From: Harmonia axyridis
Lineage: Eukaryota; Arthropoda; Insecta; Coleoptera; Coccinellidae
Length of the DNA: 64,000 nucleotides
NCBI RefSeq assembly: GCF_914767665.1
Contig: NC_059501.1
Location: 28,930,501 to 28,994,500, forward strand
Direction of reading: 5' to 3'
In this document: positions 23,801 through 35,332 of the stretch, one piece after another
Numbering within the stretch: position 1 is the stretch's first letter
Layout: the number at the start of each line of letters is the position of its first letter
Program-made: the position numbers and the translations under genes
The notes under the pieces: model-generated
Told to the model about the DNA's origin: nothing
Database searches by the model: none
The model's input: the letters and a program-made list of their open reading frames with translations, nothing else

Positions 23801-24245
23801 TTACGATTCAACAGTCCCGCTACAAAGAGAAGAAGAAAATGGAGCTGATGAAGGAACAAATAAACAAGATATCAAAATTGATCATGAGCCTTTCAACGCT
23901 AAGAAATTCAATGAAGAAATAAACGCTTTCTACGAAAAATGCTTCAAAATATCTACAGCATCGACAGCAAAAAATATGATCCCTTTTTATAATACAAGCG
24001 TTTCAGATGTTGTTAAAAGTTTAGAATCTAGATGTTCAATTTATTCTCCCCAAATAAATTCTCAGGAAAGGAACGAAGTTAAGCCTGATATCAAATTTCC
24101 TAATGAAGATTGTAAAAATATCGTTTTCTCTAATAAAAGTAACAGTGAATTTTATTCTGAAGTTTTCGAAAGATCTTATGAACAAAATAATATGCGAATT
24201 CCAAATAAAATTATGTCTAAAACCGATCTCATCCACCTGAATTAA
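17851..24245 (+). CDS. Very large cysteine-rich protein, unrecognised (3 exons)
   Basis: Model: 17851-17980, 18051-19788, 21647-24245; 1488 residues. The first junction is firm (TAG|GTATGC to TTTTTAG|GA). The second uses CAG|GTATTC at 19789 and TTTCAG at 21646; phases agree (AG|A). The last exon has no ATG near its start, which supports joining. The first half is polar, rich in Asn, Lys and Cys, with many paired Cys (CCRKE, HCCPSN, KCSKDCPF). The second half begins with DCW motifs and a dense block of Cys runs (CCCCC, CCCER, RRRCCCC) around residues 790-920, then a long Lys/Ser/Asn-rich tail. There is no signal peptide or membrane span, so it is probably intracellular; a structural sperm or metal-binding protein is possible but unproven. 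Alternative: two genes, the first ending at the in-frame TGA at 19805-19807. The 1.9-kb intron holds LINE debris. Confidence 0.55.
20440..21150 (+). mobile_element. Decayed LINE pieces in the intron of the cysteine-rich gene
   Basis: 20940-21020 encodes DGVPQGSVLGHLLFLIYMNA and about 21055-21100 SFADDIAILYHG, the palm blocks of a jockey-type reverse transcriptase with its catalytic Asp pair, in broken frames. Near 20470-20510 a YADGSKT-like block resembles the start of an RNase H domain, out of the normal order, so rearrangement is likely. Confidence 0.6.
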
Positions 24246-25064
24246 TTGTAATTGTGTGCTGAATAAATGTTTATGAATTATCTCCCATTTCATTAATACC
24301 ATTTTGTTTATTTATAAATAAGTTATACAGGATGTTTTGCTGTGATGGCCTATTAGACGTTTATGGAAAACTAATCATAATTTCGTGATGAAAATTTTCA
24401 TGTGTTTGGGACAATGATCTCTCTCCCTAAAATATTTTCAGATCTCTACAACTTATGGTTATACCGGAAACAGACTACTACTTCCTTATTGAGGAAAATC
24501 ATCCTGTATGTAATTCTCTGATTTTTGTCAGATATTAATGTATGTGTATTATTTTTTAATTAGTTTCTAATCTTTCTAAAACTCCAGTAGTTTTATAACT
24601 TTGAATTGTTCTTCAACAATAATAGCATTGCACTTGCACTCAATATTTGAGTGACAACAAATCCGTCAGAGTAAAAAACTGCATAATAACAATTCCTAGC
24701 TTGCAAAATTTGATGTTGATCATGTCAGCAAGATCCTAAAAATTTCTGGTAGAATATCAAAAGATATTTAGTTTGTATTTGTTGGATAATCATCGTTAAT
24801 GTTCCATGCTGAAGCTGAACGAATGCTGAGCCAAGAAGATTCTGCCTATTACAGTTGAGTAAGTAGTTTCAAAAAATACTTTTCCCTTGATACAGATATT
24901 TCTGCATAAATCAGTTTCTTCTCGTATATGTATATCAAGAAATTCCAAAATATAGAAAAATTGGTAGATTATGGTTATATACACATTTTCATCAACTACG
25001 AGGATAATTTTTTCTGTACTTTGAAAAAGTTTTGAAAATAACAAATCAAGATTAGGCAAAAAAT
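24246..25064. other. Intergenic, convergent 3' ends
   Basis: 3' flanks of the cysteine-rich gene (plus) and HMG-CoA reductase (minus). It contains a repeat copy at 24324-24509. Nothing else recognised; a minus-strand open frame at 24796-25059 looks non-coding or transposon-derived. Confidence 0.4.
24324..24509 (+). repeat. Interspersed repeat, copy 1, ending in TACAGG / CCTGTA
   Basis: About 185 bp bounded by TATACAGGATG and CATCCTGTAT. A clear inverted copy is at about 52299-52473, sharing for example GGCCTATTAGACGTTTATGG and CCGGAAACAGACTACTACTT. No coding capacity. Confidence 0.65.
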
Positions 25065-28000
25065 TTATTTACTTTGGTCACATGTGTCTTTTTCAGAATA
25101 TGATCTATTATATTTGAGATGACTTTTGACTAGATGTCCGGTTGCTAGGGCAGCCATTAGTGATAATTCGCCAACAAGAACCGCAGCACATACAATTTTG
25201 GCCAACTGCTTTGCATTATTACCAGGCAATTCCTGATGAGGACCTTTAACTCCTAACATTTCTAAACATGAAGACTGAGCTGGAAGAATGGTACCTCCTC
25301 CAATTGTACCAATTTCTATTGATGGCATTGTGCATGAAATATGCAAGTCTTTTCCTTCAGGTCCCCAGGGTTCCATTATGGTTATACAATTACTACTAGT
25401 AACATTTTGAGCAGGATCTTGACCAGTTGCAATAAAAATTGCTGTAACAACATTAGCGGCATGTGCATTGAAACCACCTAGAAATATCAGTTTTATAATT
25501 TTCTTTTAATTAATAGAATAGTTCAGCTAACTATATTTTAAGTGAGGTATCATCAAACTGGGTTAAGTGAATCATAGTAGCCTCAAGCATGCCTTGCCAA
25601 TAGATTTGTGATGTGAGCTGAGAAGTATTTCCTTGCCCCTAAGAAAACACCTGATTATCACGAAAGCATTTTAGGGGTTTACAGGCAAAGAAACGAAGAA
25701 AAACAAGCAACTTGTTCAAGCATAAGGAAGAAGAAAAATTAAAGACATCAGAACAATTGCAGTTTATTTTAATATAAGGCTTTACCCTAAATTAATGTGT
25801 GTGCGATATGTGAATTAATGTGATGTAGAATAAGGGTTTGGTTACTTTTGACATGTTTTTTATTTCAAATTTCATTCTTCCTTCTCCTTGAGGTGCCTAT
25901 TTGTTCCGAATATTGGAGACTAACTGGGCTATTCTTCAGGAGGTCATCACATTGAAGCATTTCCTTGAATTGTGGAGAATTAATTTCAATATATGCATCT
26001 TTTATCAGAAAATTTTTTGGAGTGGGTCATTTACATTTTTTATGAATGATTCATTTTACCAATTGTATCTCGAAGTGATTCACACTTCTCCAAAAAAAAT
26101 AGAGTTAGGCTTGTACTTAAAAAATTATAATTTTTGACTTATGCCAATCGGAACCTGTTCCTGCACCTACATTATTTCTTAAATATTTTACATTTTTGTA
26201 GTTTTGGAGAAAAATATGAGAACTGACACTTTTGATTCATTGAACCCCTTTTAATGTTAACAAATTAATGTTAAATTAAGTAAGAAAGGAATCATAAAAT
26301 AATAGAAACTCAGGGAAGAATTCACTCAGTATGCTTATGGATGAATTGAAATCCACATAAGTGACCTTCATATAATGCTAAATATTTTCTTGGACTGTTT
26401 AACATTGTTAGAAAATTCCAGACTTCCAAACGTGGTATTATCGATTTTTCACCAGAAGCCTACACACATAAATTCATCAAACTGCTTGCTCTTATCCGTA
26501 TACACCTATTTGACATACAAACGACCTTTCAACCTAGTCGGATCGGTTGCATGAAAAGATTAGATTTTTTTTGATATTCTAATTGTTGTCTAGATATTGA
26601 TGATGGACTATTTGTTAGATAGTTTATTGGGTTATTTCCATCATCTGTGAGGTTGGATGTTTCCGACGTTTCGGCAAGCATTCATCTTCAGGGTGGTGGT
26701 CCTGAGGAGGACCAGTTGATTGGTTCTGAGAAGGACAGTTTGCCAAACTTGGTCTGTCTGGACTTGTACGCACCATACTTTTATCGAGTTCGTATGAGAG
26801 TATCAGGGTTGGAACTTTAGTTGTATCGGTTGCAATCCCTTCACTCTCACCACTAGTCTACAGAAGCAGGTAGTAATCTATACGCATTAAGCTCAATATA
26901 AGTTACACCTCACTTATGGTACGCGCAGTTGGGATGCGCACTAGTCGAATTTTCGGGTTGCGCAGATGGTGTGCGCAGTTATCCGTCCGATTTTCGACTC
27001 TTTCCTAATTTTGTGGTGTCGAGATGCTTCCAACCTGAACATGATTCAACTTCCTCAGATTAGATCTTACGATTGGTGCCAAGACTTCCTTGATCTCTAG
27101 AGACGGCATACTCATGGGATTCGGAGTGATGGCCATGAAGGCTGCTTCTTTGAGTTTCCTCCGTTTTGATCTTTCTTCCTTTCATATTATGGAAGCTTCA
27201 TCCCATTTGATCTTATGTTCCTTATCCCAATCATGTTGGACTAGCCTAGATATCTGTTTCTCCCAGTCGAGCTTGTTTTTGGTGCTCTTTGACGCTAGTT
27301 TGATATTCTACTTTCACTGGTAATTCAAATGTTATATTTTCGATGTGGTCATACTTTTCTACTTATTTTCGTCAAAATTCTCATATTGGAGCAATCAGAA
27401 GTGATATCAAGAAAAAAAAAGCACTTATTTCCCTCACATACTTACAAGTATTAAAAAACTTGAAACTGATCAACAAAACTGTACAAATTTTTCATTTGTT
27501 TAATACGCCACAGGAGGGGAACAAAATAAATATGCTGAAAAAGAACATGATGCAAATTTCGCCAGATTTCTTATACCAACATAGCAAATTTCAAACAAAA
27601 ACTTTAGATGATTGAATATTAGATATTAGAAATAAATGACTGAGGTACCTCGTTAATTGCTGGGGAAATGCATCAAACACAAGTGTTCCAAAATAGAACT
27701 ATAAAAATATTATTTCACTATGGCATGTTAACGCCTACATCAAAATTATATAAGGACACTAAACTTTTGGACATCCATAACCTAAAGAAAAAACTCAGGT
27801 TTACAAGGAAAGCCCAGAACTCCCCAATTTACCGAGCAACAGAAGCATTCAACCAAACACCAGCAGGAATAAAGGATATAAGAAGTAGAAAGTATTTCAA
27901 TATTAAGCTTATATTGTATCTTAAAAGTTGATTTTGTTTAGTTTAACCTTGTTGTTTTGAATGTTTGATAAGATTTTATGTTCTTTTTTGTATATTGGTA

Positions 28001-30491
28001 AAAAGGCCTTGTCACCAGTACTTGTACTGTATTAGAGGTCAAGAATAAATAAATAAATAAATCTAGTGGAATTCTTACCTATACTTCCAGCCACTGCAGA
28101 TCCTATCATATTTTTAGATAAGTTCAAATCAATAAGATGGCTTGTTGTACATTTCAATGTAGATAAAACAGTTTCAGCAGGAATTATTGCTTCACACGCA
28201 ACAGATTTTCCTCTACCCTCAATCCAGTTGACCGCAGAGGGTTTCTTATCAGTACAATAATTTCCACTCAGACTCAAAATTTCCATGTCAGTAAAAAAAT
28301 CATGAAGATAGTTCAGGGCTTTTTCAGTACCTTTGGACAACATATTCATACCCATAGCATCTCCAGTTTGAGCAACAAACCTGAGAAACACATATCTGCC
28401 AGCTATTCTAGTTGATATTTTAGACAGTTTGGCAAATCTGCTTGTTGAGTCAAACTGTATTTTAATCTTGTCAAAGTTTTCCGTTTTTTCTATCCACATA
28501 ATAAGTTCTGATGCTTTAGTCATGGAAGGAAATCGAACAACAGGTCCTCTTGTCATTCCATCTGCTATAATAGTACTTCGTACACCACACTGCTCAACAG
28601 CTCTACATCCTCTATTGGTACTTGCTACTAAACATCCTTCGGTAGTCGCCATTGGAATGTAATACATTTTCCCATCCACATTCAATGGACCAGCAATACC
28701 TTTAAAGGGTGTCATTATTTTTAAATGGATTTAATACAAAAATGTTGAGAAGAAAATTCTTAAAAACTAGATCTTATTTTGCATGTGTGAAGACTTAATT
28801 TTTGATTATCCGTTCAAAATTGAAGATTTAACTTTAGAAGAAGACTAACCAGTTTTTATGCATCTTCAAATAATTTTCATTATTCAAACTATTTTCTAAA
28901 TACACCATCTTATTCTTAAGTTAGGCAAAATTCAAGAACTCTTATGATACTGATAATACGTATATCATAGTTTGTGCACAATATTAGTAGGTATTTGAAA
29001 GAAAAACCTTTGAAATATTTTTAATATTGAAATGAAAAACTACTTACCTAAAGGTACTGGAACATATCCAACTACATTTTCACAACAGCTTCCTAGTACT
29101 GCACTATAGTCATACTTCTTATATGGAAGATTTTCTAATTTAGATATACCAAGAGACTTTTCTAACATCTTTCTTCTTATTGAGACCCCTCTCTCTAAAT
29201 CGTTTAGAGTCTTTTCTAAATTATAAGGAGGTATATGCTTAGTATCCACTAGTAACATAATTTCTTTATCAGTCAAATCAGCGCATCCATCTTTAGATCT
29301 ATATAATTGCAAGCAAAACTCCAAATTTCTACAAGAATCTTCTGAATGGAATTCATTCTCACCACAACTAACAGAAGTACTATTAGAGATAGATCTCTGC
29401 CTCTCAATTTTAGGCCTGAGGACTTCCAAAGACTGTGATGGTTTTGTTTCATTTCTTTTTAAACAGTCAGTTGGAGTCTCTTCCACTCTTTCATAAGAGA
29501 AATCGCTTGATTCAAAAAATATAAATTTTATCATTAATGTGACCAACAAAATGAGAATCACAATGTGATCTGCACTCATCACAAACTGTTTCATTATAAG
29601 TGAATATAAGGATGAAGGTTCCTCGAAATTTTCTATTTTCTTAAATTCTGGGGGGGTATCTGTACCAAATATTGACCACCTGCTAAGTACATGGACAGTT
29701 AATAATCCAAAAGACATTATTAACTTTACTCGTTGAACTGCTGGATTGGACTTGTCCTTTTCCTCTTTCAACATTTGAGATACAATGCTGCGTCTTTCAC
29801 CATAGACATTAGTTGTTTTGGTTAATTCTAATATCAGAGATAAAAATGATGGATAGAAAGTCATTAATATAACATAGTTAACTATCACAGAGAAGCAAGC
29901 AAAGTATGATATTTTTTCTAAGCGAGGTACGCCAGATAATGTACCAACACCAATTACTAAAGTTTCTACAACTGTATTTAAGGTCATTGAAGGGCCAAGA
30001 ATAGACATTCCTCTAGCAATCTGTTCAGTGATTTCTTCTTGATTCGAGGCAGTTAGGGCAAACTGAGCAAGAGTGGCAGCTTTATTTAAGTCAATCAATA
30101 ACAGAAAGAAGAAAAGGGCATCCTTCAAATCAGCTAATTGCACATGCAAAAAATTCATCACGGTGGATGTGAATACAAAACTGGAGAAAACTGTAAACAA
30201 TCCTGCAAATCCCAAAATATATTTGGAGCCCATTTTGTGTAGATTTCTGAATTGATGGTAGGTATAAAGGATAGCAAGGCATCTTATTATTGTCATAACA
30301 ATAACATCTGCTGCATGAAACTGGTCTTCGTAACATCCTGGACAGTCTTTTGATTCTTTGGTTATTAGAGGTTGTTGACGATGGTCGACAGTTAAAAAAA
30401 TTGTAGTTAATGTTAGCACAGCTACTATCACTTCCCATGGATGTGTAGCACATATTTCGCCATACTTTTTAAATAGTCGAGAGTTGCTCAT
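25065..30491 (-). CDS. HMGCR: HMG-CoA reductase (3 coding exons, complete)
   Basis: Exons 30491-29048, 28699-28079, 25477-25065; 825 residues. It reduces HMG-CoA to mevalonate with NADPH, the committed step of the isoprenoid pathway; in insects this feeds juvenile hormone, ubiquinone and prenylation, not sterol synthesis. The N-terminal 340 residues hold about seven or eight membrane spans of the ER anchor (start MSNSRLFKKYGEICATHPWEV), then a variable Ser-rich linker, then the catalytic domain. Visible catalytic residues: Glu in TTEGCLVAST, Lys in EGRGKSVACE, Asp in TGQDPAQN and His in LVKSHLKYNRS; substrate or cofactor blocks GDAMGMNM and GTIGGGT are intact. The Ser in NRS after the catalytic His sits at the position phosphorylated by AMPK in mammals. 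An in-frame TTG upstream was rejected as start. Intron 2 (2.6 kb) is full of retroelement pieces. Confidence 0.97.
26621..26862 (-). mobile_element. SINE-like element, copy B
   Basis: Inverted copy of 37588-37843, diverged. It reads, on the minus strand, from GTAGACTAGTGGTGAGAGTG to GATGGAAATAACCCAATAAA. The B-box region is damaged here. The block GAAGATGAATGCTTGCCGAA corresponds to the hairpin described for copy A. It lies in intron 2 of HMGCR, directly downstream of the Penelope-like remnant and in the same orientation. Confidence 0.65.
27000..27312 (-). mobile_element. Penelope-like endonuclease remnant
   Basis: The minus strand gives, with one stop, W-D-K-E-H-K-I-K-W-D-E-A-S-I-I and RSKRRKLKEAAFMAI, the second half of the GIY-YIG domain of Penelope-like elements (catalytic-Glu region and RKLKEA helix). 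The 120 bp after it are GC-richer 3' UTR-like sequence that runs into SINE-like copy B. Confidence 0.55.
27640..28064 (+). mobile_element. LINE 3' end with (AAAT)n tail
   Basis: 27668-27931 encodes the C-terminal end of a CR1/L2-like polyprotein (QNRTIKILFHYGMLTPTSKL), followed by a 3' UTR and GAATAAATAAATAAATAAAT at 28043-28062. It stops 15 bases from the donor-side boundary of HMGCR exon 2, antisense to HMGCR. Confidence 0.75.
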
Positions 30492-31190
30492 TTTGAGTCG
30501 ACTCACATATTTGTATTCAGTCAATATATAAATATAAATTAATCTTGAGCTGCATTTTACTATATAACTTCGAAACGAATTAGAAAAGAAAAGGTTGCCT
30601 CAATTTATACAATACATAATTCTCAACTACAAACATTTTATCAAATGAACTACTAAGAACTTTGAGGCCTAGCTTCCGACTATGTACTTCAGAAAGATGA
30701 TTATTTCTGAAAAAATAATTAAACAATCTGTATACTGAGTTCAGGTCATTAAAAATAATGAAATTGAGAATGTTGTTAGGATTATGTTGATTATTAATTT
30801 TCATTCACTCACTCTGTTTTCTCTGACAAATTGGGGATTCGAACCATAGAATATTAGACTATAAGTAGAACTAAAAATCAAATCAATTTTTTTTATGGTT
30901 AACCCTCAAAAGGCCGATTGTTTACTTAATTACTTAGAATATAGATTATTAATGTTCTAAGCTTAATTAAGTTCTACTTATCTATGATTAAGTTAACTCA
31001 AAGGTACTGTTGAAATGTAAGGAAAGTGTTTCAGGGATGTTAAGTACCGTTTTTCGAAGATTCATTTGTGCTCAAATGTTACCATAGAATGAGAATATGG
31101 TAAAATACTTAATAAAACCTTATAATATAATAAATATGCGCTGTTTTGTTCGGTAATTTGTTGCCATTTTGAATATGATATCGTTATCTT
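30492..31190. other. 5' flank of HMGCR; nothing else seen
   Basis: AT-rich. A minus-strand GGTTCGAATCCCC at 30833-30845 is a B-box-like trace of a tRNA-derived repeat. The HMGCR promoter and any 5' UTR exon should lie here. Confidence 0.4.
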
Positions 31191-31930
31191 TCTCATATAC
31201 CTAAGCTCTGGTTCCTATTAGCAAAAAATTGAGACAATCGATTTTCACAAGCCTCTGTTGAAGGGAATTTTTTACCATCAAAATTGTTCGTGACACTACA
31301 CTTCCAAGTTAACAGTTGTGCCGTATTGGAGCGGGTCATAGTAAATAATTCCCTGCCAATAGTGCCAATCCAACCAAACATACAGCAAAACCTTCCTAGC
31401 TGTCAATCGTAGCACCGTTTCCGCCGGCTCACCACGTTTCGGCCATGACCGTTTTCGCTTGACGTTGTCGTAAGTGATCCAGTTTTCATTACAAGTCATC
31501 AACCGCTTCAAAACTGGTCGATTTTGTTGCGATTCACAGATGGAAATTCGGTCTATGAGGTTTTTTTACGTCAACTCGTGTTACATCGCGCTACATCTTG
31601 AGAAAAATGGTTCCAAACGGTTTTTTGTGCAATCTTAAGCTCTTGGCAAATTGAAACAATTCTTACCAGACGGTCGGACTCGATAATAACCATGGTTTTA
31701 CCGACAATTGGCCTTCCAGTGCGTGGTGTAACTCTGACATCGACGAAACCAAAATTGCACGTCATTGGCTGTTACATTATCAGTAGCATAAACATTTACA
31801 TGAACTATTTACATTTTCAGCCACCTGGCCAGAATATTCGCCTTTATCGAAGAAAAACTTTCAAAGATTATCCCTTTGCTAGTGTCCATCTTTGACGCTA
31901 GTTAGCACTAAACTAAGTCAACTAATCACA
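31190..31930 (-). mobile_element. mariner transposase remnant
   Basis: Broken minus-strand frames in order: an N-terminal piece with ISICQELKIAQKTVWNHF-like helix-turn-helix, then MTCNENWITYDNVKRKRSW (mariner first catalytic Asp region, Asp replaced by Asn), KVLLYVWLDW and GIIYYDPL, then C-terminal scraps. Several stops and shifts. Inactive. Confidence 0.75.
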
Positions 31931-32177
31931 AAACAGTCAGGAAAGTTTTTCTAGTACGAAATCTCATTTTTCTTTTGGTGTTTGTTTACTTTTAGTAGTG
32001 GAAAACTACCGACTCGACAAGCTTATAATCAAAGATTAAAGGATGTGATGAAAAAAGAAATTGGCAGGAATTTGACAATTTTTTTCTCATACATCGCCTA
32101 TGTTTCGAATCCTGACTAATTTTCTTTCAAGGTTAAAATCGTAAGTGATATTGATACAATTGAACTTAAGAACCACT

Positions 32178-32958
32178 GTACCGGGTTTTTCACCATAATT
32201 TGACCCCCCCGTTAACTTTGTTACTAGAAGAGGTACACAAAAATGTTTTCTACAATTTTCACGAAATCGACTAGTGTTTTTTAAAATGATTTCACAAAAC
32301 GAAATATATACTATAAATATGGTCAACATATTGATTGCAACTTCATTTTTTCAAATGGAACACCCTGTATATTTTTCTATATTTGACTAGCTCTTTTTTC
32401 CCTGATTTCGAATATATAACATGTTTGGCGCCTATCTCTCTTATTCTGAGTACCACAGATTTCCAAATTTCAAGAACCACCTGGCATACTCAGTAATCAG
32501 TTTTCAAGTGGTAGGCTGCGATAACTCAAAATGCCCTTTTTTGAGTTATCTTGTTGGCAACCATATGACATATCGTCAAATTGCCAACGAGATAACTCAA
32601 AAAAGGGCATTTTGAGTTATCGTACTAAAAAAAACTGATTACTGAGTATGCCAGGTGGTTCTTGAAATTTGGAACTCTGTGGTACTCAGAATAAGGGAGA
32701 TAGGCCAAACATATGTTATATATTCGAAATCAGGGGAAAAAGAGCTAGTCAAATATAGAAAAATATACAGGGTGTTCCATTTAAAAAAATGAAGTTGCAA
32801 TCAATATGTTGACCATATTTAAAGTATATATTTCGTTTTGTGAAATCATTTTAAAAAACACTAGTCGATTTCGTGAAACTTTGATAGAAAACATTTTTTT
32901 GTACTCCTTTTAGTAACAAAGTTGAAGGGGGGTCAGATTATGGTGAAAAACCCGGTAC
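32178..32958. mobile_element. Foldback element: 781-bp palindrome
   Basis: The two halves are inverted copies of about 375 bp, starting GTACCGGGTTTTTCACC at the left and ending with its complement at the right, with a centre near 32565 (GTTGGCAA...TTGCCAAC). Identity between arms is about 90%. Each arm carries a TACAGGGTGTTCCATT-like block and, near the centre, a smaller inverted repeat (GATAACTCAAAA). No open frame of note and no clear target duplication. Confidence 0.85.
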
Positions 32959-33634
32959 ATACATCGACTCAAATATCTGATTTAATAAAATGATAATAAT
33001 TTACTCTATAAATTTTCACAAATTTACGAGAAAGAAATCCACATCTCCGTCTTGGGACATTTTAAATTATATGAGATTAGATATGCAAGGGGAGTATATC
33101 TTTCTGACAACTCTACTGGTTAGCGCCTTGCTTACACCTAACAGCAACTCTTGAAAATATAATAACATTCCCAATAAAAAAAGATAACCAACTGAAAATT
33201 TCAAATAACATTAATAGTTATTAAGAAAAGATTTTTTTAGTTTTCAATTGAAATAAGTGAATGTGCACACTTGCTATAGAAAACCGAATTACTGATAAAT
33301 GTTATTGAAAATTAACATACAAATATAACAGAATATAGATTCAACATCATATATGTTCAAGGAAGTAGAATTATTTACAATAAGCAGCAAAAACTTTCAG
33401 GAATTATTGAAACTAATAACGTTCAAACCAAAAGATAAAATTATTATATTGAAGTGAAAGAAACCAATAGTGTTCAACAAATCGTTTGAACAATTCTTTC
33501 ATGTACTCTATGTACAATTTCAACAATTACATCCACAGCGAACAAAAAAGTATTAGAACTCAATAACCATTGTGGGAAACATCGTGCAGTAAAAAAAAAA
33601 ATTAAAAATTTTCAACTTGTTTAATTAAACATTC
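32959..33634. other. Intergenic, 3' side of eS17
   Basis: AT-rich, no gene seen. Confidence 0.4.
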
Positions 33635-34030
33635 TTACACTCTTCTGTTATAATTATTTGTATTGGGCTGGGTAAGTTGTAACCCTGGTAAATTTGTGAA
33701 ATCTAATTGCCTGAGCATCTCTTTAGTATCAGGGTCTACTTCAATGATATCATTTTCAAGAGCAGAAATTGGAGGTACAAAGTTGTCACGCCTCTCACGT
33801 TCCTCTTCCTGCAACTTTATAGAGATTCCTCGAACTTGAGAATGACGAAGCCTCTTCATAAGATGAGTTACAAATCCAGCAATTTTGTTCCTCAGAGGTT
33901 TGGTTGGTATAGATGCTACTTCCTCGCATATGCGCTTGTTGGTATGAAAATCAAGTGTAAGCCTAGTGTAATACTTCTCAATAATCACTTTGGAAGCTTT
34001 TTTCACGGTTTTAGTACGTACACGACCCAT
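33635..34030 (-). CDS. RpS17: 40S ribosomal protein eS17 (RpS17)
   Basis: A single 131-codon coding exon starting MGRVRTKTVKKASKVIIEKYYTRL, the invariant N-terminus of eS17, with TNKRICEEVA and the FVTHLMKR helix following; length is that of the family (about 131-135). It is a component of the small ribosomal subunit. A splice acceptor (CTTCTTTAG) lies 7 bases before the ATG, so the 5' UTR is split: the upstream exon ends near 34102 at AAAAG|GTAGGAA. This is a usual layout for insect ribosomal protein genes. No paralog seen. Confidence 0.97.
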   Translation of the reverse strand: MGRVRTKTVKKASKVIIEKYYTRLTLDFHTNKRICEEVASIPTKPLRNKIAGFVTHLMKRLRHSQVRGISIKLQEEERERRDNFVPPISALENDIIEVDPDTKEMLRQLDFTNLPGLQLTQPNTNNYNRRV

Positions 34031-34852
34031 GATGGTACCTAAAGAAGAAAGAATAAAAATTACTACTCACTAAAACTTAAACCAAGTTAAATTCCTACCT
34101 TTTGTAACCAAGTATCACAACTCGAAAACGTGGTAACAGTCAAAGAACTCAAGAAAACTGAATGACAGAGGAAGATACCTAAGTGACAACGAAACATAGA
34201 ACTTTATACTTAACTTTATCTTATCTATTCTATTATTTGATCGCCTGTGAGAATAAAAATCATTGCGAGCTTAATTTGATTTTCATATATTCTCACGAAT
34301 ATTAATAGTATAGCAAAATTATTTTTTGATAAAGTAAAATCGTATGGATATTTGAAACCTTCTTCAATACCATAACAAAAAAATCATAGAATTATATTCA
34401 ATTGTTTTCTTGAGAATTGATTCTCATTAATTCTTAAAGCACTGGTTGTATTCAAACTTCATTAACTTAATTGATTTCATCATTAACGGTCATTGAATGC
34501 AACCAGTGCTGCTACTTCTTAGTAACTAAAATAATTGGGATAATAGTGACTTCAAAATTTATTTTTCTAGGTTACCTTCTTAATGAAGGAAAATAAAAGT
34601 CCAACAGATATTTATTTTTCAAAATAATCGTTTTGGATGAAATAGAATGTCTTTCTAAGACAACTTCATTATTTTGGCAGGTTTTACAAAGATAAATTTA
34701 TTAGTTTGTATGATTTTGAGTTGTATGAGTAGTCGTTAGTAATGCATAACTGAGGTGGAAATATAAGCATGTCTTAAAAAGTTTTCATTAATTAATGAAG
34801 AAACTTCCAGACAATAATAGAACCGACTTGTCAAAATTCGTCTATATTAAAG
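34031..34852. other. Divergent intergenic region
   Basis: It holds the non-coding first exon and promoter of RpS17 (minus, near 34102-34200) and the promoter of the small gene at 34853 (plus). No other gene seen. Confidence 0.5.
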
Positions 34853-35332
34853 ATGGACGAAGATACTTACCAAGTAATAAGAAATTGTAAGTTCATTTGT
34901 CAATATTTTAAGAATAAATACTTGTAAAATAATGTCTACAATATTTTAGATGGTAGGAACTCATATTCAAAACTGTTGTATAAATTAATGATGAAGAAGT
35001 CCTCCAATGGGATATTAAAGAAAGAGATTACTTCCTCCGACATTGATTTTAGTGATAATAATATTCAGGGCTCTTTTAGATGGAGTGGTAAGTTCATAAT
35101 GCTATTAGATGCTATACTGTCTATGGAGGCTATTAAATTGTAGTGCTACGATGTTGTTTTAGGTTTCAATTCCTCAAGCGCTCCCCCAAAACATTTTGTA
35201 GGAGCTACGATAGTAAATGAAAAAGAATCACACTTTGAGGGTAAGGAACTTGGAAAAAAGACATCTTTCCTTGAAGAATTTACATTAGAATCTTCAAAAG
35301 ATAGACCTTGTAAAAGAAGAAAAAGAGGGTGA
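34853..35332 (+). CDS. Small nuclear-type protein, 113 residues (3 exons)
   Basis: Exons 34853-34886, 34950-35087, 35163-35332, with consensus GTAAGT donors after exons 1 and 2 and TTTTAG acceptors; the frame stays open through all junctions. Begins MDEDTYQVIRNYGRNSYSKL, Ser/Lys-rich middle with MMKKSS, ends DRPCKRRKRG, a typical basic nuclear-localisation signal. Polyadenylation signal AATAAA near 35629. I do not recognise the family. The exons are too short to be noticed as single open frames, so gene finders may skip it. Two introns of 63 and 75 bp match the sizes seen in its neighbours. Confidence 0.7.

Noticed and set aside
21657..24245. Independent gene starting at 21657
   Set aside because: The frame starts with TTG behind a good acceptor and joins in phase to the upstream gene; kept as an alternative in the entry.
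23148..24302. Minus-strand open frames opposite the cysteine-rich gene
   Set aside because: Shadows of the plus-strand coding frame.
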